64,000 bases of DNA from Rebecca billardiae RCC1528 (Eukaryota > Haptophyta). Position numbers and translations under genes: made by a program. The DNA lies in the NCBI GenBank assembly GCA_965240325.2, contig OZ251222.1:2480001-2544000 (forward strand). The letters are read 5' to 3'. Shown here piece after piece: positions 1-10,823 of the stretch. Under the pieces are notes generated by a model. That model saw only the letters and a list, made by a program, of their open reading frames with translations, was not told the DNA's origin and ran no database searches. The first letter of the stretch is position 1; every line of letters begins with the position of its first letter.

Positions 1-3000
1 CGGCGGGCGCCGAGGCGGCCGACGGCGCCGCGGCGCCGTGGGCGGCGCTGCTCGACCCCAGCTCGAGCTTCAAGCTCCTGTACGCGCTGCAGGTCGTGGA
101 CATGCTCATGCAGCCCAACGACGCCGACGTCGAGTCGCCGCTCTGCCTGCCCGTCGAGGCGGGCGCGACCGTCTCGGATGGGCTGGCGCTCGTGAGCGAC
201 GTCACGCAGCTCTCGGCGTGGTGCGACGCATTCCTCGCGCGCGGCGGCGTGACGCACATGATCCACGTGCTCACCTCGCACGGGCCGGCGCTCCTCGACC
301 CGTGCCGCGGGCCGCAGCGCAAGGCGTGCGTCGCGCTGCTGCTCAAGCTGCTGCTGCAGGTGATCACACGCCCCGAGCTCGCGCAGGCGCACGCGTCTGT
401 GCTGCGCGAGTTCGAGCTCAGCGAGCACTGCGTGTGCATGCTCGACCTGGACGCGAACGACGAGCGGCGCGAGGTGCGCCGCGTGTGCTTCTCCTCGCCG
501 CTCGTCGACGCGATGCTCGAGCTCGTGCTGCACATCGCGCGCGAGCACAGCCCGGGCGCGCGCGGCGGCGCGGGCGCGCCGTGCGCCGAGGCGCCGGCCG
601 CCGCGGCCGAGGCGGCCGCGCTGGTGCAGCCGGCGGCGGCGGCGGACAGCGACGCGGAGATCACGAGCTGCGCGATGCGGCTGCTCGTCGCGATCGCGGT
701 CGCGGGCGTGCAGGGCGCCGACGGCCTCGAGCCCCCGCCGATCTGCCGCGTCGACGCGCCCGAGGGCCTGCAGCGCGCGCTCCAGCAGCTCGTCGACGGC
801 TGCCTGCTCAAGTGCGACCACACCGGGCTGCGCTGGGAGGTGGCCGCGGCGCTCTGCATGCTCGCGCACGCCACGAGCGCGCCGGTGGCGCCCGCGCCGC
901 CGGGCGCCGACGCGCCCGCGCCCGACGCGCCCGACGCCGAGCGGCCCTTCCTGCCCGCGGTGAGCGCGATGCTCGTCTCCTTCCTGCCGCAGATGAGCGT
1001 CGCGCCTGGCGAGCAGGTGGTGCAGTACTTCACCGCGCTCAACGCCGTGTACGAGCTGGCGTGCTCGGCGGGCGGCGCGGCGGGGGCGAGGCTCGGCGAG
1101 ATGCGCGCGCTGCTCCACGCGGTGGTGCAGCAGATGCAGTCGCTGCCCATCGTCGAGCCGCGCTACCCCGACGGCGAGGACAAGGCGCTGATCGGGCTGC
1201 TGCGGCTCACGACGACGATCGTTCGCGCCTTCCCCGACCTTAAGCGAGAGCACGGCCTCATCTCGGTGCTCTTCGACTTCCTCTTCACGATCCAGCTGGC
1301 GAGGCGCACGGAGGGCGGCGGGCACCCGCCGCCGCGGTGCAAGACGCCCGCGTGCCGCGAGGCCGCGCTCGGCTGCCTCGTCGAGCTCGCGCGCGGCTCG
1401 TTTGAGAACATGATGCGGCTGTCGGGACTGCTGCTGCCGCAGCACTCTGGCGGCGAGTCGCGCGCGCAGTGGCACTACATGCCGGCGGTGCTTGAGAAGT
1501 CGCGCAGCGGGTACGTCGGGCTGAAGAACCTCGGCGCGACCTGCTACATGAACTCGCTGCTGCAGCAGTTCTCGATGGTCCCCGACTTCATGCGCGGCAT
1601 GCTCTCGCTGCGACTCGACGACGCGCTGCGGCCCGCGGCCGGCGCGGAGGAGGCGGAGCCGTCGCAGCAGGAGGTCGAGTGCATGGCGCTGCTCTCGCAG
1701 CTGCAGACGATGCTGTGCTACCTCGGCGCGTCGGAGAAGCGCTTCTTCGACACCTCCGAGCTGTGCGCCACGTACAAGGACTTCGACGGCCAGCCGATCA
1801 ACACGTCGGTGCAGATGGACGTGGACGAGTTCTTCTCGACGCTCTTTGACAAGCTCGAGCTCGCGCTCAAGCGCACGCCGCGCGGCAACCTGCTCAAGGA
1901 GCTGTTCGGCGGCGAGACGGTGTCGCAGGTGATCGGCAAGTCGGACGACTGCACGCACACCTCCGAGCGCGACGAGGTCTTCTTCGCCCTGCAGATCAAC
2001 GTGAAGAACAAGCGCTCCGTCTTCGAGGGGCTGAGCGCGTTTGTCGAGGGCGAGATGCTCGACGGCGACAACAAGTACCACTGCGACCAGTGCGGCAAGC
2101 AGGTGGACGCGCTCAAGCGCTGCTGCGTCAAGCGGCTGCCGAGGAACCTGATCCTGCACCTGAAGCGCTTCGAGTTCGACTTCGACCTGATGAAGAAGTT
2201 CAAGGTGAACGACCTGTGCGAGGTGCCCATGACCATCGACATGTGGCCATACACCAAGGAGGGGCTGGCGGAGCTCGACGACGCGCCCGCCGCCGCGGAC
2301 GAGCGCCAGCGCCGCGCGGGCAGCGCGGACGGGATGGGCGAGGACGAGGACGAGGACGAGGAGAACGACCTGCAGGACGGCGGCGCGCGGCGCGCGGCGC
2401 GCGGCAGCGGCGCAGGCGCCGACGCCGGCGCCGGCGCCGGCGCTGACGCCGACGCGGACGCCGACGCCGGCGGCGCGCGGCCCGCGGCGGCCGGGCAGAG
2501 CGGCGCGCCGCACCCGGGCTACATCTTCGACCTCAAGGGCGTGCTCGTGCACACGGGCACCGCCGACTCGGGGCACTACTACTCGTTCATCAAGGAGCGG
2601 CAGCCCGCGCACGGGCGCACCTCGCCGCGCTGGTTCCAGTTCAACGACACGCTCGTCGAGGAGTTCGACGAGGCGGACATCCCGCGCTGTACGTACGGCG
2701 GCCACGAGCCGGTCACGCAGTGGGACCCGATGCAGCACAAGCACGTGCAGCGCTGGCAGCTCAAGACGCACTCGGCGTACATGCTCTTCTACGAGCGGCG
2801 GGACGAGGCGGCGGCGGGCGCCGCGGCCGAGCCGGACGCCGAGCCCGCCCCGCGCGCCGCGAGCGCGGACGCCGCCGCCGCCGCGCGCGCGGACGAGTGC
2901 GAGCTGGGCGGGATGCCTCCTGAGATCTCTGATCTCGTGCGGCGCGAGAACGTGCAGTTCTTCCACGACCGGCACATCTTCGACGAGGCGTACTTTGCGT

Positions 3001-6000
3001 TCGTCTTCGACGTGTGCGCGCTGATGCTCGGGCTGCCCACGCTCGACGCCGATGGCGCCGCCGCGCCCGTCGCGCCGCTCGCGCCCGCCGGCAGCGGCTG
3101 CGGGTCGCCCATGGACGTGAGCGCGTGCGCTGCCTCGCCGGCCGAGCCGCCTTCGCCCATGTCGGGCGCGGTGCCGTCCCCGACGCGCGCGGCGCTCGTC
3201 GAGCGCGCGCTGCAGCTCGGCACCACCTTCTTCGTCGAGACGCTCGCGCACGCCAAGGACAAGCGCAGCGTGCCGCGCTGGGTCGACCTGCTGCAGCGAG
3301 GGTACGCGCAGAGCCTGCCGTCGTGCCGCTGGCTGATGGCGCAGCTGGCGACCGACACGACGTGGCTCAAGCAGATGCTGCTCTGCTGCACGATCGGCGA
3401 GATGCGCGCGAGCTTCTCCGCGCTCGTGCTGCACGTCGTGCGCGTGCTCCGCCCGCACGAGCTGCACCTGTACGAGGCCGAGGCGCGCGCGCTGCTCGCC
3501 TGGGAAGGCGCGGGCGCGGGCGCGCGCGGCGGCGGCGGCGCGGCGGACGGCGCGGACGGCGCCGCGCGCGCCGAGCTCGGCGCGCACGGCGCCGACGCGG
3601 GCGCGCGCGAGCGCAGCTGCGTGCTCGCGATGGCGGAGCGGCTGCTGCTGCTCCTGCGCGAGGCGCACTCGCACTGGCGCAACCTGCAGCAGCTCTTCGA
3701 GCTGCTGCACGAGTTCGCTACGCTCGGGCGCGCGGAGCGGCAGTGGCTGCTCGCCAAGCACGGCATCCGGCTGCTGCTCGACTTCTACCTGGGCGACGAG
3801 CGCTCCGCCGAGCAGCAGCACCGGCAGAAGAAGAGCAAGATGGGCGACAAGCTGATGGTCCCCAACCTGGGGCACATGCTCGAGCTGCTCTCCAAGCTCG
3901 TGCGCTCGTGCCCGCCGCGCGCGCCGACGGAGGCCGACCCGACGGGCGGCTGGGACGCGGTCGACGGCAGCGCGGGCGCCTTCTGCCCGCCCGACGCGGA
4001 GGGCGAGCCGCTCGCGATGCCCGCGGACGACCGGCAGCTGCTCTCGCAGTGCGACCTCGTCGCGCGGCTCGTGCGCGACGACGTGACGGTGCACTCGGTG
4101 CTCGTCCTCGTGCGCTACCCGTGCTGGCGCGACATGCGCGCCTCGCAGCAGGCGATCGAGTGGGCGTGCAACGGCGTGCACGCGTCCGAGACGGACTCGC
4201 TCAAGCCTTACTTTGAGGTGCTGAACGCGCTGCTGATGCTCGACGACGGCCTCGCGCACATGCGCGTGCCGTTCGCGCTCGAGCGGCTGATGCGCGCGAT
4301 CTCGGAGAACCTGCGCTTCCGCGGGCCGACGATCGCCTGCTTCCGCTTCCTGATCGCCGCGCAGCAGGGCTCGGCCGTCGTGCGCGAGTGGGTGGTGCGG
4401 CAGCACGAGCAGTACTTGCCGGGCTGGTTCCTGCACCCGTGCGACTACGTGCGCGCCAACGCGCAGCAGCTCGTGTGCCACCTGCTGCAGCGCACGCCGC
4501 TCGAGGACGGCGAGGTCGGCGTGGTCGCGCTCGAGCCCGCCAGCTGGGGGCCGGACGAGCTCGTCGCCTCGTCTGTCTTCCAGACTCTCATGGCGGTGGT
4601 GACGGATGCGGTGAACGTCGCGCGCGACGCGCCGTCGAGCGTGATGACGCCGCGCGGCACGCACCGGCCGAGCTCCGCGGAGGACCTGTTCTACCACACG
4701 TGGGTGTTCGTGCACTTCCTGCGCGCGGTCGACTACTGCGTGCGCGAGTGGGGCCACGTGGTGATCGCCGACCTCGCCAAGAGCTTCGGCCGGCTGTGGG
4801 AGCTGTACGACGCTCTGGATGCGCTGCAGGTCGAGTGCGATGAGAGCAAGAAGGTGCGGCGCGTGCGGCCGTGCGGCTGTGTGTGCGGCCGCGCGCGACT
4901 GTGTGCGTGTGCGCGTGTGCGCGTGTGCGCGCCCACGGCGAGCGGCGCATGGCCGCGCCCGGGCCCGCGCGCGCGGTCCTCCGCCGCGATGGGCTTCGCG
5001 CCGCCCACGCGCTCACCGCTCGCGCCGCCGTGCCCTCCGCCGTGCCCGCCCGGCTACGCAGGTCATCTTTGCCATCTGGGCGCACGCGCTGCAGGTGCAC
5101 CCTGAGCTCGTCAACTTCTTCACCGAGACGGCGCGCTTCGAGCGCATCCTCGCGACGCGCGTCGCGCAGCGCTCGTCTGCGCAGCACCACGAGTACAACA
5201 ACGAGGTGCGCGCGCACGCGCACGCGCGCACACGCGCCCACTGGCGTCGCGCGGCGGCCGGCGCGCGCGCTCGCGAGCGCGCGCAAGCGCCGGCACGCAG
5301 CGCGACCGCGCCGGCTGACGCGCGCTCCCGCCTCTCGCGCGCGGCTGGCTGGCTGGCTGGCTGGCCGCGCGGCTGCCGCGAGCGCAGGCGCTGCCGGCGC
5401 TGTACGCGGTGATCCACAGCGCGCTGAGCAAGCGCCCAGAGCTGGTGGTCGCGCTCGCGGCGCACGGCTCGTTCCGCTGGGCGATCAAGGTGCTGCTGGT
5501 CGACGGCATGGAGGGCGCGCACGCGCTGCACCGGCACCTGCTCGAGCTCGCGCGCGTGTGCGCCGGCGCGGTGCCGGCGTTCCGCGCGCAGCTGGTGAAG
5601 CTGGTCCTCGACTCGGCGCGGCTGCACATGGGCGCGGACGGCGCGCACGCCTCGATGGTCAAGCTACTGCACCTATCGATGTGCGAGCACGACGACCACG
5701 CGCTGCTCTTCGACTCGCAGGGGCTGGCGCATCTGGCGATGGCGCTGCACCGCGTCGCCTCCGCCTTTGTCAGCGGCTCGCCCGGCGCGGTCGGCCTGGT
5801 GCTGCACCTGCTCTCGCTGCTGAACGGCGCGCTGCGCGTGCTCAACCGCATGATGAACGAGCGGCGTGACGTGAGCATCGCGCTCGAGCAGTTCGACCCC
5901 TGTGCGCGCGCGCGTGCTCGGAGCGCGCGCGCCTCGCGTCTCACGCGCGCGCAAGCGCAAGCGCAAGCGAGCGAGCGAGGAGAGGGCGAGAGAGCACGGC

Positions 6001-7320
6001 CGCCGCAGTGTCGCGCGCCCGCGCCGCAGCGCAGCGCACACCCCGCCACCCTCTGCTCACCCGCGCGACGAGCCCGCCTGTGCCGCGCGCCGCCGTGCCG
6101 CGCCCCACCACCGCGCGCGCGCAGCCGCCGTCGCCTCGACCGCGTGCTCTCTCTTCACGCGCGACGACCCGACGCGCGGCGAGGTGCACAAGGGCGCCGC
6201 GCAGCTCGCGCTGCTGCTCAGCACCGTCAACCACGAGGTGCGCGCACAGCGCTGCGCGCACAGCGCTGCGCGCGCACGCGCCGTGCACGCGCCAGGAGCG
6301 CGCGTGCACGCACCATGCCGCGGCGCCGCGCCGTGCGCGGGGCTTGCACGCCGCGCACGCCCCGCTGAGCGGCGCTCGGCACGTGCTCGGCCGCGCCTCC
6401 TCGCCACCGCGCGCGCGCGTGCGCAGAGCGCGCGGCGCATGATGATGATGATGCTGATGCAACGGGAGCGAGGCCACTTCTTCTCCGCGGTCGCGGCGCG
6501 CGAGGGCGCGGTGGCGGCCCACGCGCTGCCCGCCGCGGCCGCGGGCAACGTCGTGCTGATGCGCTGCCTGCTGACGCACCACGCGCCCGCAGACGCGCGC
6601 CAGCTGCAGGCAGAGCGGCCAGAGCTGTACACCGCGCTGTGCGACCTGGAGCTGCAGCTGTGCTACGTGAACGCGCAGCTCGCGCAGTCGACGGAGCACG
6701 AGCAGACGATGATGCTGGTCGCGCGCTACCTCACGCTACTCATCGCCGAGAGCTCGCTCTTCACGCAGCACCAGGAGCGCTTCTGCACGCTGCTGCGCCA
6801 GCTGTACCACAGCCAGCCGCCGCTCGCGCTCGCGGCCATGCAGGAGCCGGCGCAGCGCGAGCTGCTGCCACTGGCCGTGCTGCACGCGATCGCGCTCAAC
6901 CCGGCGTGCGCCGCGATCGAGGAGTGCGCGCAGCTGTACCGAGGCGTCCTTGGTGGGATCGACGCGGACGACATGCACGTGCGCCAGCGCCTTGCGGAGG
7001 TGGCCGAGGCGCTCGCGCAGCGCGCGCACACGACCGCCGAGCCCGAGCCAGGCGTCGCGCAGGCGCTCGAGATCCTCGTCCAGGCGGGGCAGCCGGCGGC
7101 GGGGCCGATGGCGCCGCGCGTCCCCGAGGCTGGCCCCGCGGCTTCGGCCCAGCAGACTGGCCCGCCCTCGGCAGAGGCCGAGACCCCCGAGCAGCCCGCG
7201 CCCGCGTGCGGCGGCGCTGGGCACTCGGAAGAGGCACCAACTGAGCACGGAGGCGAGCACGCGAGGCATGCCGCGCCCGTGGAGGGCGCGAGTGCATCCG
7301 CTACTGTCCGCCCTCCGTGA
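1..7320 (+). CDS. Giant ubiquitin-specific protease, USP9X/USP34-like, 5' truncated
   Basis: A cysteine deubiquitinase (family C19) that removes ubiquitin from substrates. The frame is open at the window edge, so the start lies upstream; about 2,170 residues are visible. Exons by inspection: 3-4853, 5062-5205, 5388-5901, 6125-6237, 6427-7320, all GT-AG and frame-keeping. An N-terminal helical-repeat region precedes the USP domain. The Cys box (NLGATCYMNSLLQ, Cys codon at 1542) starts it, two CxxC pairs lie near 2085, the LILHLKRFEFD block is near 2150, and the His box (DSGHYYSF, His codon at 2574) follows. A low-complexity Glu/Asp/Ala/Gly insert (about 2280-2510) sits between the Cys and His boxes. 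A long helical C-terminal region resembles that of the USP9X/USP34/USP24 group. The Ala/Pro/Glu-rich tail (about 7080-7320) looks disordered. Family is sure; the exact paralogue is not. Confidence 0.93.
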
Positions 7321-7641
7321 TCATCGTTGCCAGAGTCTAATCTGACTACGTCTACTGGCTACTGCATTGTATTTGTAAGAATACTACTGGTACTTGGGAC
7401 TAGCACTGCTATCTGTTTCCGTGCTATGATCAAAGGAATAGTAGAAGTGCTATGATCTACTTGACCAATTGAAGTGACACGACGATGTCATAATAGTATT
7501 ATTAATACTGACTAGTGACTGCCGACTGACCGAATTTCTGAGTTCATATCATATTGATTTGATGACGGTCGTCGACAAGAAAGTGATGCCGTGACGAAGA
7601 AATCGCGGGCGAAGAAATAAAGCGCGAGCGGCTACTGTGCC
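7321..7641. other. Intergenic, AT-richer than the coding DNA
   Basis: The gap after the USP stop holds no credible reading frame. Its composition drops sharply in GC compared with the genes on both sides, which is typical of intergenic DNA in this window. I see no clear terminator signal. Confidence 0.6.
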
Positions 7642-7730
7642 GGTCTGTGGCCGAGTGGGAGTACTGGCGTGCTCTTGCGTCTGAGGTCATGGGTTCAAAC
7701 CCCCAGTTTCCAGGTCTCTCTTCGGAGAGC
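7642..7730 (+). repeat. tRNA-like element with pol III boxes, SINE-like
   Basis: An A-box-like TGGCCGAGTGG (7648-7658) is followed 32 bases later by a B-box-like GGGTTCAAACCC (7691-7702). This is the spacing and sequence of a tRNA-type internal RNA polymerase III promoter. Acceptor-stem pairing is poor and I cannot close a clean anticodon arm, so this is unlikely to be a working tRNA gene. Directly downstream, 7716-7729 forms a 5-bp hairpin (CTCTC/GAGAG) with a TTCG loop. A tRNA-derived SINE head or a tRNA pseudogene fits best. I saw no second copy in the window. Confidence 0.5.
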
Positions 7731-7890
7731 GTGCGATGAAGGATGGCGCGGCAACCTGCCACCGTGAGCCTTACGCACGTTAAAACAAATATTAAACTGT
7801 AGGGAGCGAGCGGAAGAAGATTAATGGCCCAATAAGATTAATCCCGAAAACAAGGATGGCCGACGCGATCGCCGTCTCCTGAGCTCAAGG

Positions 7891-8640
7891 ATGGTCTGCG
7901 CTGACTGCGAGTCTAAGCTTTCCCGCGTGTCGGCGCCGGACCCGTGGAAGTCGGGCTCGCGCAACACCAACGAGACGGGCCGGCGTGTCGGCGAGAGCAA
8001 GCTCGGCAAAAGCTTCGCGGCACGCCGCTTCAACCCGTACGCGACCTCGCGGTGCTCGGTGTGCAAACAGAGTGCCGCGCAGAATGGCGCCAAGTTCTGC
8101 CAGCCGTGCGCGTACGCAAAGGGCGTGTGCGCCATCTGCGGGAAGCAAGTACTCGATACGCGCTTCTACAACATGGGCGATGGGGCAGCGCGACCCACTC
8201 GAGTGGTTGACCCAAAGGAATTCCACCCTGAAGGCTGGACACCGGAAGGGAGCCCCGCGGCTGCCGATGCTGCCGATGGCGGTGATGGCAAGCGGCCGGC
8301 GCGCAGTCGGGGAGTGGCTAAGGGCGTGCGGCCGGGAAGTAAGCAGCCAGCCGCATCAGCGGCTGTTGCTGCACCACCAGCACCAGCTGCAGGAGGTGCA
8401 ACAGCGAGCGCCGAAGCAGCTGGCTCGGGCACCGGTCCAGCGGACTGGCAATTCGACCCGGCGACGAATCTCTACTTCAGCGTGCAAGCTCAAGCGTACT
8501 ATGACTCGGCGACGGCCATGTACTTCATGGGTGGCGAGTGGCATCGCGAGCTGCCTCAGCAGCTGCCGGCGCAGAGTCAGGCAACGCCAGTCTCAATCCA
8601 AGCTGCCGGCGCCCCTGCGCCTGCTGAACCCGCAGATTAG
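7891..8640 (+). CDS. CRIPT-like Cys-rich protein with C-terminal OCRE-like module
   Basis: A 249-residue single-exon protein. Residues 1-97 match the CRIPT family closely: MVCADCE start, DPWKSGSRNT, a RFNPY block, then CxxC pairs (SVCKQS, FCQPC) and CAICGKQVLDTRFY. CRIPT was described as a PDZ-binding postsynaptic protein, but it is conserved across eukaryotes and linked to splicing. Human CRIPT is about 101 residues and ends near here. This protein adds a disordered Ala/Pro/Gly linker (about 105-180), then an aromatic module with WQFDPATNLYFSV and YYDSATAMYF, the pattern of an OCRE repeat seen in splicing factors such as RBM5/RBM10. The chosen ATG gives the family-typical MVC start. The CRIPT assignment is firm; OCRE is a motif-level call. 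Confidence 0.9.
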   Translation: MVCADCESKLSRVSAPDPWKSGSRNTNETGRRVGESKLGKSFAARRFNPYATSRCSVCKQSAAQNGAKFCQPCAYAKGVCAICGKQVLDTRFYNMGDGAARPTRVVDPKEFHPEGWTPEGSPAAADAADGGDGKRPARSRGVAKGVRPGSKQPAASAAVAAPPAPAAGGATASAEAAGSGTGPADWQFDPATNLYFSVQAQAYYDSATAMYFMGGEWHRELPQQLPAQSQATPVSIQAAGAPAPAEPAD

Positions 8641-9150
8641 TCGGTAGTCACTAGTCCGGTAGTCCCCGCGGGCCTGCTGTCTGTGAGTGCTGATTGATTA
8701 GCCGCTACCTGATGAGTGATATCAGGGCCTGGTCATCGGAGCGCCTGCTGATGACTCTCGCGTCGATGCGGATAACGCTGGATCGGACCGTCGCGCTGAT
8801 GGCATTCTGACTCCCGACTCGGTCACGTCCACTACACATCGCATTGTCATACGTACTATATCACGACTTATCTGGTATCAGTCTGGCATCGGCACTACAG
8901 TTTACTAATACTAAGAATAAGAGACGCACACAGCTCAGGCAGGCGAGATTGACGCCCGGCGTCTACTTATCGGGCAGATGACCCGCGAATAATTAAATTA
9001 CGTTAAATAATTGTATATATATTAAATGAACCGTAGTTACTACTTGTTAACGTCTTAGCCGTATTAGGCCTGTTTTATTTCTACCAGATTCCATTTCCTA
9101 TGTCACGGCGACAAACCCCTGCCCGCCAGTGGGAATCGGTGTCACGCCCC

Positions 9151-9293
9151 GTTGGATGTACCTCTCACGGCCGATGGCGGCCCCCACGTGCGCGAGGAAC
9201 GCGATTCCTGCACTCCTCGGTGACCGGTGAGTGCAGGAATGCAGTTGCGGCGCTCGTCCGCCTCGTCGTTGTCGCACACGAGGTACATCCAAC
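9151..9293. repeat. 143-bp concentric foldback
   Basis: The outer arms are 14-bp perfect inverted repeats (9151-9164 and 9280-9293). An inner perfect 11-bp stem (9204-9214 and 9230-9240) shares the same centre, at 9222. The DNA between inner and outer arms is of equal length on both sides (39 bases) but pairs poorly. This geometry fits a small foldback transposon or a decayed hairpin. Confidence 0.6.
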
Positions 9294-9941
9294 ACCATGG
9301 GTCGTATCCCAAAACTCTCCGCGCGCTCTGCGCCCGCGCGGCGAGCGATTGCAGGCTTGTTCTCATCATCTTGGCCAAGACTGCAGCCTGCCAGATGCGC
9401 CAGGAGACGTGTGCACGCCTTTCCGCGCGTCATGGGTGCGCGTGGCACGCACCTTGTCATATTTTACGCCGAGGAGGCCTGAGCATCCGGCCTACCAACC
9501 TTCCGCGCTCACGTTCAAATGCAGGCGGCAAGCTGCATGCAAGCGCACGCCGAACGGAAGCATCTCAAGCTCGACAAGGTAGTGGCGGCGGAGCGTTTAG
9601 AGCTGGTGGCGATTGCAGTCCATCTGGCTGTGAACTGGTCGCTAACTGACACGGGTGCGATGCAGCCAAGGCAGAGTGCTTGCAGCTTGCAGAGGGCCTG
9701 CAGCTGCGGCGGTTTGCCCGCCGCTCGCCGGCTGCATCGTACACACTGCCGTGCACCGCGAGTGACCCCTGTGTCAAGGCGAAGCACCACGGCAAGGCGA
9801 GGCAGCATGTCTGACAACATTCTTCGCTACAGCGCAGCGCATCAACACGAGAATGCGCGAATGACGTGCCATCACTACTCCGGACTAGCTCCGGCGCCCG
9901 CACCAGCGGGCAAGCCGCCATTGTTCCCAAAACAGGCCACG

Positions 9942-10550
9942 TATGGAGCGCTCGTTGGAACTTGGCGGGGCTTGGAACTTGACACCGCATTTCCCAGCGA
10001 AGTGCCCCATCTCGGCGGGGCTGGCACGGTCGGCACACGCTCCTGAGCGCTCGCTTTGCGGTGCGGCAGGCCTTGGGCAGCCCAGACAGACATGCCGCGA
10101 CCGAATTACCGGGCCATGCGCGCACCACACCCGCGCTACATGGCCTGCGCGCTGGACGACTGAGAGGCAACGCCGAACCACTGCATTCCACTGCCCCGCA
10201 TGCACCCCGAGTCACCTTCAGAGGGCGTCGACGAGCGCAGAGCGGGTGCGTGGGAGTTCGACCAACTCATGTACCTTCTTGCAAGCACCAGCGGCGAGGT
10301 CGCAAGCCGAACCTTGACCAGCCGTGGAACTTGAGCTGGTCGGCAGCAAAACCACCGTTTAACCCGGATCAAGTTAGCAGCGTGCGAGGAGGAGGCGCGG
10401 TGCGCGTCCGCGGCTGGCGAGAGGCGTCCGGACCGTGCCGTTCTCGGCCGCGCCCGCGCGCTTCCCGCCGCCGCGGGCCCCGTGTACGCCCGTCGTCGCC
10501 CTCGCCGCGCGGGCGCCAAACCGGCGTCAAGTTCCAACGAACGCTCCATA
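9942..10550. repeat. Inverted-repeat-bounded segment, about 610 bp
   Basis: A 23-base arm at 9942-9964 and its reverse complement at 10528-10550 differ at one position only. The motif TGGAACTTGA or its complement recurs inside the segment (near 9971 and 10324). No transposase-like frame is seen, so it would be a non-autonomous element if mobile. Target-site duplications were not evident by eye. Confidence 0.45.
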
Positions 10551-10823
10551 CCAGTAGTAGCATCTGCATCAGAAGTACTGAGTCGTAGTAGACTCGTCAT
10601 CAGCGGCGCCTGATCACTGATGAGCGATGATGAGCGAACTGCTCCGTCTCAGGAGGCCCGTCTAGACTTAGGATGTGTCCGCCGGGTCTGTGACGCCGCG
10701 TTCGGAGCGTTGAGCCGTTTGAGCGTAGTTGATCGGCTCAGCTAAGTGGGACCGTGCCAGGCTTGTGATGATGCCAATATTACGACGACCCCGCGCAGCC
10801 AGCCCGGCGGTGGCCACGCCGAC

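Larger units (their letters stand above)
8641..10823. other. Gene-poor region with foldback and inverted-repeat elements
   Basis: No convincing gene. 8641-9100 is plain AT-richer spacer. 9151-9293 and 9942-10550 are inverted-repeat structures listed separately. Open frames of 100-216 codons here are on both strands and in overlapping phases, with no family signature. The frame at 9142-9378 (-) has a protein-like run and is noted under findings only. Confidence 0.5.

Noticed and set aside
7642-7715. Functional tRNA gene
   Set aside because: A and B boxes are good but acceptor and anticodon stems do not pair properly, so I list it as tRNA-like only.
10612-10645. CTGATGAG...CGAA string resembling a hammerhead ribozyme core
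   Set aside because: The second core box reads GAAC and not GAAA, stem II would be 2 bp, and flanking helices do not pair.
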